Shown in pieces: positions 1 to 9,245 of a stretch of DNA of 42,969 nt (position 1 is its first letter; every line of letters begins with the position of its first letter). The DNA is from Bacteroidota bacterium (lineage in GTDB: Bacteria > Bacteroidota > Bacteroidia > Bacteroidales > VadinHA17). The notes below the pieces were generated by a model that saw nothing but the letters and a program-made list of their open reading frames with translations, was not told the origin of the DNA and did not search any database. Where the stretch lies: the NCBI GenBank assembly GCA_012729475.1, contig JAAYDB010000145.1, forward strand, positions 1 through 42,969, read 5' to 3'. The translations under genes and the position numbers were made by a program.

Positions 1-62
1 CAGTTGGTTAGAACGTCGGATTGTGGTTCCGAAGGTCGTGGGTTCGAATCCCATCTTCCACC
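1..62 (+). tRNA. tRNA-His (GTG), 5' end outside window
   Basis: The 3' three quarters of a tRNA are visible. The anticodon stem TCGGA/TCCGA encloses the loop TTGTGGT, so the anticodon is GTG (histidine). The T arm is GTGGG-TTCGAAT-CCCAT and the 3' acceptor strand is CTTCCAC. The discriminator base is C62, as expected for tRNA-His, where it pairs with the extra G at -1. The CCA end is not encoded (CAA follows), so it would be added after transcription. The 5' acceptor strand and part of the D arm lie before position 1. Confidence 0.95.
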
Positions 63-72
63 CAAAACAGAA

Positions 73-114
73 AAAGCCTTTCCCCGCCAACCGGCGGGAA
101 AGGCTTTGTTTTTT
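73..114 (+). terminator. Rho-independent terminator after tRNA-His
   Basis: A hairpin of about 15 base pairs starts 11 bases after the tRNA. The left arm AAAGCCTTT plus CCCGCC pairs with GGCGGG plus AAAGGCTTT, with one bulged C at 82 and the loop AACC. A T-rich run (109-114) follows. It should end the tRNA transcript. Confidence 0.9.
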
Positions 115-313
115 AATTGCGTTGAAAGCTTGCTTTCATAAGCAATTGGAAAACAAAGACTGAAATGAGCAAAGCGAATGAAAGGCATTTTCTGTTTTGG
201 TACTCCCCCAAACGGATCGCCATCAGAGCGTAGCGAATATGGCAATCCCTGATTCTTATCAATACCTGGACCATTTCAGACCACTACAGATTAGTCTTTT
301 AAATTACTATTTA
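115..313. repeat. tRNA-tail repeat-like region, possible remnant of a GIY-YIG element
   Basis: No complete gene is seen. The motif GAGCnnAGCGAAT occurs twice (near 167 and 226). An imperfect inverted repeat, GGATCGCCAT with ATGGCAATCC, brackets the second copy. On the minus strand one frame stays open from about 287 back through the terminator and the tRNA to position 1, and includes the residues SDGDPFGGVPKQK. I recall such tails behind GIY-YIG nuclease genes that sit next to tRNAs in Bacteroidota; no nuclease domain is present here. The composition suggests a mobile or repeated tail rather than a functional protein. Confidence 0.5.
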
Positions 314-3300
314 TCATGTAAACTTATGTAATTGGCTAGCTGCTCCCCGATATCGAATATATGCTGTTATACTAATACCGGCAACTATTACCAGCACAAG
401 ATAAACCATACCCGGAACGTTTAAAGAATCCCCTCCGGCATAAGAATGAAGTCCCGAGAGATAGTAATTAACTCCGAAATATGTCATCAGTACTGAAGAA
501 AAAGCAAACAAGGCAAAAAGATTAAAAGAAAAGATATCTTTCATTCCGGGTATCATACGGGAGTGAACCACAAGTGTATAGACTACTATTGTTATGAGTG
601 ACCATGTTTCTTTAGGATCCCATCCCCAGTATCTTCCCCACGACTCATTGGCCCATATTGCCCCCAGGAAGGTACCGACAGTAAGCATGTAGAGCCCCAG
701 GTTGAGTGATTTATAGTTTATCAGAGTAAGCTCATCTATAGTATCTGATATCCTCTGTCTGTTTTTTCTGTTTACGAATATCATCAAAACCATCACCAGT
801 ATACCCAGTATGGCACCCAGACCAAGGAAGCCATAACTGGCTGTTATAATAGAAACATGGAGTGTCAGCCAGTATGATTGCAGGACAGGTACGAGGTTTG
901 TTATTTCAGGATCCATAAAGCTGAGATGGGCAACCATTAGTGCCATCCCCGCAAGAACAGCAGTAGCTGAAAGAGCAAAAAGAGATTTACGGCTGAAAAA
1001 CAGTCCTGCCAGCAATGTCACCCACGATATAAATATCAATGATTCGTATCCGTTACTCATGGGAGAATGACCCGACACATACCATCTGAGTCCCAGTCCC
1101 ACAGTATGAAAAAGAAAACCGGCTATAAGGAGCCAGATAAGACCCCGCATTATCAAAGAAGGTCTTCTGCTGCCTGTGATAACCATAATGATCAGACTGA
1201 TAAGCAATATCGTTCCTGTTGTTGCATAAAAGGGGAATAATCGTTCGAAGAAAGCAAGCTTATAATAAAGTATTTCTGCTTTGATTTTCAATTCACCGGG
1301 AAGGGTATATCCGGAATGGCTGTGTTGATATCTGTTGATGGATTCTGATAAAAGTTTTATTTCTGAGACATTGTTTGTTTCCAGTGCATTAAAAAGAGAG
1401 GAGGTGAGACCCGTTATTAAAAGGGAATCTTCAGTGTTTGAAATATCATCAGGAACCTGTCCGGGAGAGCTCCACCCCAAAGTTCCATCTTTAAGGGGTA
1501 TTATTTTCATGAAATCTCCCCTTTGCAACATAAATAAGATATTTACTCTTTCATCAACTTTGAGAATCTCCTTTTCTTTTTTGCTTCTTGATCCCGGAGG
1601 TTTGGAATAGATACTGTTTACCCTGTCTGCGATCCTGTAGCTACCCTCTGCAATGTTTACCAGTTCAGAAAAAGCCGCTCTCTCGTTTTTTATACCAAGT
1701 TCCTGTCTCAGTTCCTTATTAGCCACTTTGATAAGAGGAACATTCTGCCAGCGTTCAAAATCGAGATAAAGACCCAGGTAAACCTGCATTGATGTATTTC
1801 CCTCAAAAGTATTTTTCCCTGTCACCTTTCGGAGTATATCATTGCTGAGAGTATAGAGGGGTTTTGTTCTGCCCTTTTGATCCTGTACCAGAGTATGGCC
1901 AAAAATATCAGATGCATTTTTTGGTGGCACTAATCTCTCTTCGGCAGCTTTAGCTGAAATGTTTACTGCAATCAAAAAACCTGTCAGAAACAATATTTTC
2001 CTGAATGGGGAATTCCATCCCTTAGTTTTTATTTTATAAAAAAGAGAATTTCTGTTTAAAAGAGTAAGAACGATGGAAAGAAAGAGCAGTCCATAGCCGG
2101 TGTAGGTAACAGCAATCCCTGCCGGGTCGTGGTTAACAGATAATACTGTCCCTTTTTCATCCTCATCAAATGATGACTGAAAAAACCTGTATCCTTTATA
2201 CTTAAGAATATTATTCATGAAAATGCTGTAAGGCATTTCAACTCCGGCAGCTTCATCATAAAGTATCACATCACTTCTGTATCCGGAAGGACTTTCAGAA
2301 CCGGGATATCTGTCCAGGGTGAAATCAGTGAGCTTTAAACTGAATGGTAGTCTGACTGATCCTGTTCCATATCTTATTGATAACTCCATGCCGTCGAACA
2401 GATATGAGGTTTCTGCAGGCAATCCGGAACTGTTGTGCCACAATATCACTCTTTCTTCTTTCCCTCCTGATAAAAAATTGAAAACAAGAGCATTTCTTCC
2501 TGTTCTTTGTTCCTGTGGACTGACGGGAACAGGAACAATTATTCCAGAGACAAGCATTTTTTGAGGCACAATCCTGACTCCTTCTATTGTGATCACCTGC
2601 ATCTGTTCCAGAGTCACTTTGTTGCCAGGACTCACAGAAGAGGCTTCTCCTGACATCATGCTCATAACCCCTGTCTCATATTCCTCAGAAAAAAGGAAGA
2701 ATTTACCTGAATCAGTTTTAATCTCCACATCAGTTTTAATACCGGCATCGAAGCTGAAAGATAATCCTAAGACCTCTTTTGATCTACCTTTTTCCAGGAT
2801 TAACATCTCTCCCTTATTTTCCCCGTCAACAATCATCATGGCAATAATACTTGTGCCATCTGTATGATCAACAATATCTTCAACAGCATTTGGAATTATG
2901 CTCTTGAGACTTAGTTCATAATAACGATCCTCTATATTTATTCTTTTATTATAATTCTCTTTTCGGAATGATGTCAAATCGAATCTCTCTGACTCTTCCA
3001 CCAGAATGTTTTCCTGCCCGTCGCTCACGACAAAACCAAGATACTGGCCGGAGGAAGAACAGATATCAGAAGACTCACCTTCGCGGATGCGCATTGTTCC
3101 CTCCCATCCTGTGTAACGTGTTATACCGGCACCCAGAATGATTATAACAAATGACAGATGTAAGAAGGCAACGGATAATTTTTCCTTCCGGTACATCCTG
3201 AATTTGATCAGTTGACCTGCCATATTGATTACGAGAAGTAAAAATATCATTTCAAACCATCTGGCGCCATATATCATACTCCGGGATGCTTTCGATCCGT

Positions 3301-3412
3301 AATCATTTTCAATAAATGTTGCAACAGCCATAGCCACGGCAAATATTACCAAAAGCAATCCCATGAATACCGGAGAAAAAAGAAAATTGAAAATTCTTAA
3401 TGATTTTTTCAT
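314..3412 (-). CDS. ccsBA: Cytochrome c biogenesis protein, ResB-CcsA (CcsBA) fusion
   Basis: This is the System II haem exporter and synthetase that attaches haem to apocytochromes c on the outer face of the inner membrane. The N-terminal half is ResB-like: transmembrane segments near residues 10-35, 50-70 and 80-100, then a long periplasmic region. The C-terminal half (from about residue 730) is CcsA-like, with the haem-binding WWD motif (WGRYWGWDPKETWSL, about 925-940) and a conserved histidine in GHSPMSNGYES. At about 1030 residues it is full length. An upstream TTG is in frame, but ATG at 3412 is the better start. It follows a b-type cytochrome gene after 41 bases, probably in one transcript. 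No c-type cytochrome gene is present in the window, so its substrates are encoded elsewhere. Confidence 0.92.
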   Translation of the reverse strand: MKKSLRIFNFLFSPVFMGLLLVIFAVAMAVATFIENDYGSKASRSMIYGARWFEMIFLLLVINMAGQLIKFRMYRKEKLSVAFLHLSFVIIILGAGITRYTGWEGTMRIREGESSDICSSSGQYLGFVVSDGQENILVEESERFDLTSFRKENYNKRINIEDRYYELSLKSIIPNAVEDIVDHTDGTSIIAMMIVDGENKGEMLILEKGRSKEVLGLSFSFDAGIKTDVEIKTDSGKFFLFSEEYETGVMSMMSGEASSVSPGNKVTLEQMQVITIEGVRIVPQKMLVSGIIVPVPVSPQEQRTGRNALVFNFLSGGKEERVILWHNSSGLPAETSYLFDGMELSIRYGTGSVRLPFSLKLTDFTLDRYPGSESPSGYRSDVILYDEAAGVEMPYSIFMNNILKYKGYRFFQSSFDEDEKGTVLSVNHDPAGIAVTYTGYGLLFLSIVLTLLNRNSLFYKIKTKGWNSPFRKILFLTGFLIAVNISAKAAEERLVPPKNASDIFGHTLVQDQKGRTKPLYTLSNDILRKVTGKNTFEGNTSMQVYLGLYLDFERWQNVPLIKVANKELRQELGIKNERAAFSELVNIAEGSYRIADRVNSIYSKPPGSRSKKEKEILKVDERVNILFMLQRGDFMKIIPLKDGTLGWSSPGQVPDDISNTEDSLLITGLTSSLFNALETNNVSEIKLLSESINRYQHSHSGYTLPGELKIKAEILYYKLAFFERLFPFYATTGTILLISLIIMVITGSRRPSLIMRGLIWLLIAGFLFHTVGLGLRWYVSGHSPMSNGYESLIFISWVTLLAGLFFSRKSLFALSATAVLAGMALMVAHLSFMDPEITNLVPVLQSYWLTLHVSIITASYGFLGLGAILGILVMVLMIFVNRKNRQRISDTIDELTLINYKSLNLGLYMLTVGTFLGAIWANESWGRYWGWDPKETWSLITIVVYTLVVHSRMIPGMKDIFSFNLFALFAFSSVLMTYFGVNYYLSGLHSYAGGDSLNVPGMVYLVLVIVAGISITAYIRYRGAASQLHKFT

Positions 3413-3453
3413 CAATAGTGATTTTTGTTACATATGCTCATGTAATCAGGGCA

Positions 3454-4071
3454 TTAATCCTCGTCTGCTTCACTGAAGCCAGTAATTACTGCTCTCATGT
3501 GTGCTTTGCCTCCTGAAAAGATAGTACTCATACAGATATGAATAATCAGGAAGACAGTGACAATACTCCCCATGAAAATATGAACAATATCAGTTATTAA
3601 CTGCCCGTTAATCCCGAAAACAGCCTGAGCCCTTTCTTCAGAAAGCATTAGAGCGATTCCCGATAGTATTAAGAGAGGCATAACCACATACATGGTTTTA
3701 AAATAAATGATTTTTTGAAGAGGATTGAATTTCTGGTCAAAGCTTATTTTAAAGGGGTTCGTCCTGCCATGAAATATTCCTGAAAGATAATATTTCATCA
3801 TTTCTCCTGTTCCGGAGATATCTTTCATTGTTTTTATCCTGTAATGTTTTCCGTTGTCAGTAATTATATTACCTGTAACAAAGATCACATAACCAAGGGT
3901 CAGAATAACAGCAGCTATATTATGCCATCTGACCACTGCCGGTTGTTCTTCTCCAATTGAAGAGAGTGTATTATCGCCAAATAACATGGTGATACCGGTG
4001 ATAATAAGTACTATTACCGAAAGGGCATTTAATATATGCCATAGCCTGATCCACAGTGGATAAAGATACAT
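3454..4071 (-). CDS. Membrane b-type cytochrome (cytochrome b561 / hydrogenase cyt b-like)
   Basis: A 205-residue protein with four hydrophobic helices. Histidines inside helices, H12 (RLWHILN), H50 (RWHN), H164 (VHIFMG) and H178 (IIHIC), fit two b haems bound by a four-helix bundle. This is the pattern of the cytochrome b561 / Ni-Fe hydrogenase / thiosulfate reductase cytochrome b group, which passes electrons between quinones and a partner oxidoreductase. No partner subunit is encoded beside it. The gene lies 41 bases upstream of the ccsBA fusion, which suggests both serve the same respiratory chain. A possible promoter lies at 4119-4126. The family assignment is good; the partner is unknown. 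Confidence 0.8.
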   Translation of the reverse strand: MYLYPLWIRLWHILNALSVIVLIITGITMLFGDNTLSSIGEEQPAVVRWHNIAAVILTLGYVIFVTGNIITDNGKHYRIKTMKDISGTGEMMKYYLSGIFHGRTNPFKISFDQKFNPLQKIIYFKTMYVVMPLLILSGIALMLSEERAQAVFGINGQLITDIVHIFMGSIVTVFLIIHICMSTIFSGGKAHMRAVITGFSEADED

Positions 4072-4118
4072 ACAGCAACAGGTATTACATTATAATAAAA
4101 AGGAACCTTTATAGCTGA

Positions 4119-4126
4119 CAAATTTA
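4119..4126 (-). promoter_or_regulatory. Candidate -7 element for the cytochrome b-ccsBA unit
   Basis: CAAATTTA on the plus strand reads TAAATTTG on the minus strand, matching the Bacteroidota -7 consensus TAnnTTTG. It lies about 45 bases before the cytochrome b start and after the terminator of the upstream operon. No clear -33 TTTG is seen, so support is limited. Confidence 0.4.
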
Positions 4127-4187
4127 ATAAAATAGCATAAAACTGATTATCTCATCTACAAGATAAGAAAGAGCAGTTTCCGGGGTG

Positions 4188-4236
4188 AATAAAAATAGCA
4201 CTCATCTGGTCGCAAAAACATCAGCTGAGTGCTATT
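4188..4236 (-). terminator. Terminator of the etf/acyl-CoA dehydrogenase operon
   Basis: AATAGCACTCA (4194-4204) and TGAGTGCTATT (4226-4236) form a perfect 11-bp stem with a 21-base loop. On the minus strand the stem runs directly into TTTTTATT. It lies 22 bases after the acyl-CoA dehydrogenase stop codon. Confidence 0.8.
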
Positions 4237-4258
4237 ATAAATTTTAATACCCTGTGAT

Positions 4259-6037
4259 TTAAAACATGTATGAGTTATCTTCAATAAGTTTATCCGCTAT
4301 TCTTCGTCTGGCTTCTTTTACATTCACTCCTTTTACTGATGTTAGTTTTTCTGTTGTTCTGATCAGTGCTTCGCATTTTTCGGGAGGCACAACAGAATAA
4401 AGAGCATCACAGGCAGATTTTCTTATAAAAGCTGCTGCATCATAGATATAAGTATCAAGAATATCCCTGTACACCTCTCTTTGTCCTTTCATTGTCTCCA
4501 GTTTTTTCACTCTCAGCATTAATGATTCTGAAACATATATTTCCATTATCATATCAGCAAGATTATTAAGTACTTCCTGTTGCATAACGAGGCTTTTGCC
4601 AAATCCTTTCACCGCTTCATGCAAACAAATAAGGGTAAGTTTTTTGAAGCCGGAGATATACATTGCTTTTTGATCAAAATAATCCTTAAGATCAGTATTG
4701 GCATCAGGTATATTATCCAGATCGTTTGCCAGTTTTTCAGATTTTTCGAAAAGGTCAAAATCGTGTTTCTTAGCTTTTTTCATTGCTGTATCGACAACAA
4801 GGATGCGGTTTATTTCGTTTGTCCCTTCAAATATTCTGTTTATTCTGGAGTCGCGATAAGCCCTTTCCACATCCATTTCGGCTGAGTAGCCCATTCCTCC
4901 GTGAATCTGGACTCCCTCATCGACAACATAATCGAGCATTTCGGAGCCGTAGACTTTCAGTATAGCGGCTTCCACTGCATAATGACTGATGGCTTCAATT
5001 GAAGCTCTTCCTGGATCAGGAAGTTCTTTCTTTAGTTTCTCCATCAGTTGATCAATGTCACTACTCACCCTGTATGCTGCTGATTCTGTGGCAAATAGTT
5101 TAATAACCTGATTGGCCAGCTTATATTTTATTGCTCCGAAAGAAGAGATCAATGTACCGAATTGCTTTCTTTCGGAAGCATATTTCACTGAATCGTTGAT
5201 TGTTCGTTTTGCGGCACCCAGAACACTTCCCCCAAGCTTAAGCCTGCCCATATGAAGGATGTTAAGAGCAATCCTGAACCCTTCTCCTCTCTTGCCGAGG
5301 AGGTTCTCAACAGGCACCTTCACATCATTATAGTATATCTGAACTGTCGAAGATCCTTTAATGCCCATCTTATGTTCATCGGGGCCTATCACAACTCCGG
5401 GATAATCCTTTTCAACAACAAAAGCACTCTGCACTCTGTCATTATCAATTTTGGCAAAGACCACCTGTGTATCGGCAAACCCCCCGTTTGTTATCCACAT
5501 CTTCTGTCCGTTAAGAATATAATGCTTACCGTCCTCAGACAATGTGGCAGTTGTCTTCCCTGCATTGGCATCACTACCGGCTCCTGGTTCTGTAAGACAG
5601 TAAGATCCTATCAACTCCCCTGAAGCAAGTCTGCTTACATATCTTTGACGCTGTTCATCATTCCCGTAATACATTATCGGCAGAGTACCAATACCACAAT
5701 GAGCCATAAATGCAACAGAAAAGGAATAGCCTGCCCCTGTGGTTTCTGCCACAAGCATTTGTGTCACAAACGACTGGGCAAAGCCCCCGTATTCTTCCGG
5801 TACCGAGATGCCCATCAAGCCCATTTCTCCTGATTTTTTCAGAACACTTTTCATTAGCTCACGGTCGCCTTTCTCAAGATCATTTACCCTTGGATAGACT
5901 TCTGTCGCAAGAAAATCCCTGCATGTCTGGGCTATCATCTGCTGTTCTTCAGTAAACTCCTCAGGAATAAAAATATTTTCTGAATCTGTTTCTTCTACCA
6001 GAAATTCTCCGCTCTTCAGTATTTTGTTATTTCCCAT
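4259..6037 (-). CDS. Acyl-CoA dehydrogenase, long form with C-terminal extension
   Basis: An FAD enzyme that introduces the alpha-beta double bond in acyl-CoA and gives its electrons to ETF. The core (about residues 30-420) shows YCLTEPGAGSDA (FAD/substrate contact), WITNGG, and RIFEGTNEINR with the likely catalytic base E404. A further 170 residues form a helical C-terminal extension, so the protein has 592 residues against about 380 for short-chain family members, resembling the VLCAD/ACAD9 type. It is the last gene of the etfB-etfA-Fe-S oxidoreductase operon, starting 82 bases after the previous stop. The context supports beta-oxidation or branched-chain acyl-CoA oxidation. The substrate chain length cannot be read from the sequence. 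Confidence 0.93.
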   Translation of the reverse strand: MGNNKILKSGEFLVEETDSENIFIPEEFTEEQQMIAQTCRDFLATEVYPRVNDLEKGDRELMKSVLKKSGEMGLMGISVPEEYGGFAQSFVTQMLVAETTGAGYSFSVAFMAHCGIGTLPIMYYGNDEQRQRYVSRLASGELIGSYCLTEPGAGSDANAGKTTATLSEDGKHYILNGQKMWITNGGFADTQVVFAKIDNDRVQSAFVVEKDYPGVVIGPDEHKMGIKGSSTVQIYYNDVKVPVENLLGKRGEGFRIALNILHMGRLKLGGSVLGAAKRTINDSVKYASERKQFGTLISSFGAIKYKLANQVIKLFATESAAYRVSSDIDQLMEKLKKELPDPGRASIEAISHYAVEAAILKVYGSEMLDYVVDEGVQIHGGMGYSAEMDVERAYRDSRINRIFEGTNEINRILVVDTAMKKAKKHDFDLFEKSEKLANDLDNIPDANTDLKDYFDQKAMYISGFKKLTLICLHEAVKGFGKSLVMQQEVLNNLADMIMEIYVSESLMLRVKKLETMKGQREVYRDILDTYIYDAAAFIRKSACDALYSVVPPEKCEALIRTTEKLTSVKGVNVKEARRRIADKLIEDNSYMF

Positions 6038-6119
6038 TTTTCGAAATTAGTTATTATGTATTGTTTTATATTGTCTGTTACCTTTTCCCTTAACAAAAAC
6101 ACGATCCATATAACCTTCA

Positions 6120-8201
6120 TTACAAACCCAATGCTACAGCTATCATTTCTGCCACATCCAGGTTTTTTATTTCTTCTTCCCTGTTCTTATACTTTATTCC
6201 ATCGGTTATCATAGTCATACAGAAAGGACAGGCAGTGGCGATAACTCCGGCACCTGTACCAAGAGCTTCCTCAGTCCTCTCAATGAAAACCTCCTTATCT
6301 CCCTTCTCAGCTTCTTTAAACATCTGGGCTCCTCCGGCTCCGCAACAAAGGGCAAAGCTTCTGTTCCTCTTCATCTCTATAAGATCACAAGATAAACTGC
6401 CGAGTAACTCACGTGGTTCATCATAGATACCATTGGCCCTGCCCAGATAACAGGGATCATGATAAGTGACAGACAGCCCCATGAACGCTTCTGTCCCGAT
6501 CTTCAGTTTTCCTTCTTTTGTAAAGAGGTTCAATAACTGCAGATAATTAATAACTTCAAAATGACCGTCAAGGTCGGGATATTCATTCCTGATTGTATTA
6601 AAACAATGTGGACAAATGGTAATTATATCAGACACCTCATATTTTTTCAACGTGTCAATAACCTGTAATGCCTGCATTTGAAAAAGCATTTCGTTACCGG
6701 CACGTCTTGCAGGATCACCGGTACAAGTCTCTTCTTTTCCAAGTACAGCATAGTCAATATTAAGATGATTCAATATTTTCACTAAAGCTCTTGCAACTTT
6801 CTTATACCTGTCGTCGTAAGCTCCTGCACAACCTATCCACAGGAGATATTTGGGTTTTTTCCCGGCAGCGAATAGATCAGCCATAACAGGTACTTCAAAT
6901 TCAAGATCTCTGGCCCAGTTCAAACGGTCTTCCGGAGAATACTGCCATGGCGCTCCGTTGTTTTCTATATTACTGAAGACCGATTTTAATTCTCCCGGTG
7001 CGGATCCCTCTTCAAGTACAAGATATCTTCGCATATCAAGTATTATAGCCGGATGATTAATATTTATAGGACATTCTGCCGCACAGGCATTACATGTGGT
7101 ACAGGCCCATAACTCTTCCTCAGAGATATAATTTCTCAATAATGAACTTCCGTCACTGAAATCCTTCCCGTTTTTTAATAAAAGAGGTGCCTTTTCTTTC
7201 ATCCTTGCACGAAGGTCCATTACCACTTTTCTGGGTGATAATTTTTTACCTGTTATATTTGCCGGGCACACTGAAGTACAACGACCACATTCAGTGCATG
7301 ATAAGGCGTCAAGATAATTCTTCCAACTAACATCTTCCGCATCTTTTATACCGAATCTTTCAGGAGGATCATCCGTAACAGAAGGAGTAACAGGTCCGGG
7401 GTCAAGCATCATCTTAACCTCCCTGCTTATTGAGTCCATATTACTCATCTTCCCCAAAGGATCAAGCCGCGAAAGGAATACGTTCGGTATCGACATAAAG
7501 ACATGAAAATGCTTTGAATAAGGAAGATAATTTGCAAAGAAAAAAATCAGCAGTATATGCGACCACCACGAAATTTCATACATAATACTGAATGATCCGG
7601 CCGTCATCCCGGGAAACAACCCTGCAATCAAATTACCGAAGGGATAAACACCAAATATCTCTTCTCCGGTAGCATGTTTATATCCTGTATATCCCGCATT
7701 CATCAGAATGAGAGATCCCATAAGCAATAAAATAAGCACAAGAGATACTGCGGCATCTGTATGTGATCTCTTTCCCATCTCCACACCTTCGAATCGTCTC
7801 ACACTGAAAAAGAGCCTTCTTAGCAAAAAGATAAGAACAGATATAAGTACTATCAGGGCAAATATATCTCCGGCTGCCATTATGAAATCATGTAGCGGGC
7901 CGAGAAATTTAAATATTTTCTCTTTCCCTGAAAGCCCGTCAACAACCATTTCAAGGCTGCCAAATAAAATGATACAAAAACCCCAAAAGACCAGTGCATG
8001 GAAAAAGCCTATAACCGGGAACCGGAATATTTTGGTCTGCCCAAAAGCTACTTTCAGCATTATGCCAATTCTCTTGCCAATATCTCTTACCGGGAAAGCC
8101 GGTTTTGTCAACCGGAAGAAACTTATTAACCGGTTCATGGTATACGCAAATACGCCCAGGGTTATTAACAAAGAGGCTGCAAATATCAGTTGTTTAACCA
8201 T
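6120..8201 (-). CDS. Membrane Fe-S oxidoreductase, likely ETF:quinone reductase (HdrD/DUF224 type)
   Basis: Likely the membrane enzyme that takes electrons from ETF and reduces (mena)quinone, doing the job of ETF-QO. Residues 1-235 hold about six transmembrane helices of the nitrate-reductase-gamma cytochrome b type, with histidines able to bind haem b. Two 4Fe-4S motifs follow: C302-x2-C305-x2-C308-x3-C312 and C367-x2-C370-x2-C373-x3-C377. The C-terminal half has two cysteine-rich CCG domains as in heterodisulfide reductase HdrD (IGCAGAYDD; CCGAGGAQMF). It lies between etfA and acyl-CoA dehydrogenase, which is why I prefer the ETF role over a glycolate oxidase or heterodisulfide reductase role. 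At 693 residues it appears complete. Confidence 0.88.
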   Translation of the reverse strand: MVKQLIFAASLLITLGVFAYTMNRLISFFRLTKPAFPVRDIGKRIGIMLKVAFGQTKIFRFPVIGFFHALVFWGFCIILFGSLEMVVDGLSGKEKIFKFLGPLHDFIMAAGDIFALIVLISVLIFLLRRLFFSVRRFEGVEMGKRSHTDAAVSLVLILLLMGSLILMNAGYTGYKHATGEEIFGVYPFGNLIAGLFPGMTAGSFSIMYEISWWSHILLIFFFANYLPYSKHFHVFMSIPNVFLSRLDPLGKMSNMDSISREVKMMLDPGPVTPSVTDDPPERFGIKDAEDVSWKNYLDALSCTECGRCTSVCPANITGKKLSPRKVVMDLRARMKEKAPLLLKNGKDFSDGSSLLRNYISEEELWACTTCNACAAECPININHPAIILDMRRYLVLEEGSAPGELKSVFSNIENNGAPWQYSPEDRLNWARDLEFEVPVMADLFAAGKKPKYLLWIGCAGAYDDRYKKVARALVKILNHLNIDYAVLGKEETCTGDPARRAGNEMLFQMQALQVIDTLKKYEVSDIITICPHCFNTIRNEYPDLDGHFEVINYLQLLNLFTKEGKLKIGTEAFMGLSVTYHDPCYLGRANGIYDEPRELLGSLSCDLIEMKRNRSFALCCGAGGAQMFKEAEKGDKEVFIERTEEALGTGAGVIATACPFCMTMITDGIKYKNREEEIKNLDVAEMIAVALGL

Positions 8202-8255
8202 TGATTATTTCGTTTGTGACCGGATTGAAGATAACACCTACCCGCTAAAACTGTT

Positions 8256-9221
8256 TTATTTGATATGTTTAACTGCCTCCGCCAACTGTGGCAGTATTTT
8301 CATGGCATCGCCGACTATACCATATTGTGCCGCCTCAAAAATAGGAGCATCTTTATCTGTATTTACAGCAACAATATATTTTGATGCACTTACACCTGCA
8401 AGGTGTTGTGTGGCACCTGATATGCCCACAGCCAGATAGAGGTTGGGAGAAATGATCTTCCCTGTCTGGCCTGTATGTTCTTCATGAGGTCTCCAACCTT
8501 CATCGGAAACCGGACGTGAACAGGCTGTTGCAGCTCCAAGAGCTTCAGCCAGTTCAAGTAAAGGAGTCCAGTTATCAGGTGATTTCATCCCCCTGCCTCC
8601 TGATACAACTATATCGGCATCAGTAAGTAATATTTTCCCTGATTGTTTCTCCACATCCTTAACCTGTGTGTGGACAAGGGAATTATCGACAGCAACATTT
8701 GCTTTTTCAACTGTTACATTAACCGGATTCTCAATTATTCCGAATGAATTCTGAGCCAGTGTTACTATTTTGATGTCTGACTTAATAACAACTCTGGAAA
8801 ATGCATTACCTGAATATGCTCTTTTATAGACAGTAAAAGGATCCGTACTAAGAGGAAGCTTACTGACACCCGAACATATTCCGGCTTTCAGGCGTACAGA
8901 TAACCTGGGAGCAACTGCTTTCCCCATATTATTATTTGAAAGAATGACGACAGAAGCCTTCTCCTTCAGGACAACTTCTGACAGAAGAGCAGCATAAGCC
9001 TGACTATCAAGAGTGTTAAGAGCCGGGGTTTCTACGGTTAATACCTTACCGGCTCCGTAATTTCCCAGTTTTTCAAGTTCTCCTTCAGCGACAGAACCTA
9101 TCGAAAGAGCTGTAACTGTGCCATTTATCATTTTCGCTACTTCTGAAGCCCAGGAAACAAGTTCATAAGTGAGTTTCTTGAATTTCCCATCCCAATTTTC
9201 GGTAAATACTAAAACTGACAT
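8256..9221 (-). CDS. etfA: Electron transfer flavoprotein, alpha subunit
   Basis: The large ETF subunit (321 residues) carries the FAD that takes electrons from acyl-CoA dehydrogenases. The N-terminal domain (about 1-190) is the ETF fold shared with the beta subunit. The C-terminal FAD domain shows GGRGMKSPDNW, SRPVSDEGW, EHTGQTGK, ISGATQHLAG and AVNTDKDAPIF, all typical of FixB/EtfA. It follows etfB by 24 bases and precedes the membrane Fe-S oxidoreductase by 54 bases, all on the minus strand. I see no sign of the extra ferredoxin domain found in some bifurcating ETFs. The simple acyl-CoA dehydrogenase context favours ordinary, non-bifurcating transfer to quinone. Confidence 0.95.
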   Translation of the reverse strand: MSVLVFTENWDGKFKKLTYELVSWASEVAKMINGTVTALSIGSVAEGELEKLGNYGAGKVLTVETPALNTLDSQAYAALLSEVVLKEKASVVILSNNNMGKAVAPRLSVRLKAGICSGVSKLPLSTDPFTVYKRAYSGNAFSRVVIKSDIKIVTLAQNSFGIIENPVNVTVEKANVAVDNSLVHTQVKDVEKQSGKILLTDADIVVSGGRGMKSPDNWTPLLELAEALGAATACSRPVSDEGWRPHEEHTGQTGKIISPNLYLAVGISGATQHLAGVSASKYIVAVNTDKDAPIFEAAQYGIVGDAMKILPQLAEAVKHIK

Positions 9222-9245
9222 AACTATAAATAATAATATTTTTTA

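Noticed and set aside
7708-8439. Long plus-strand frame over the Fe-S oxidoreductase and etfA
   Set aside because: It lies opposite two well-supported genes and has low-complexity composition.
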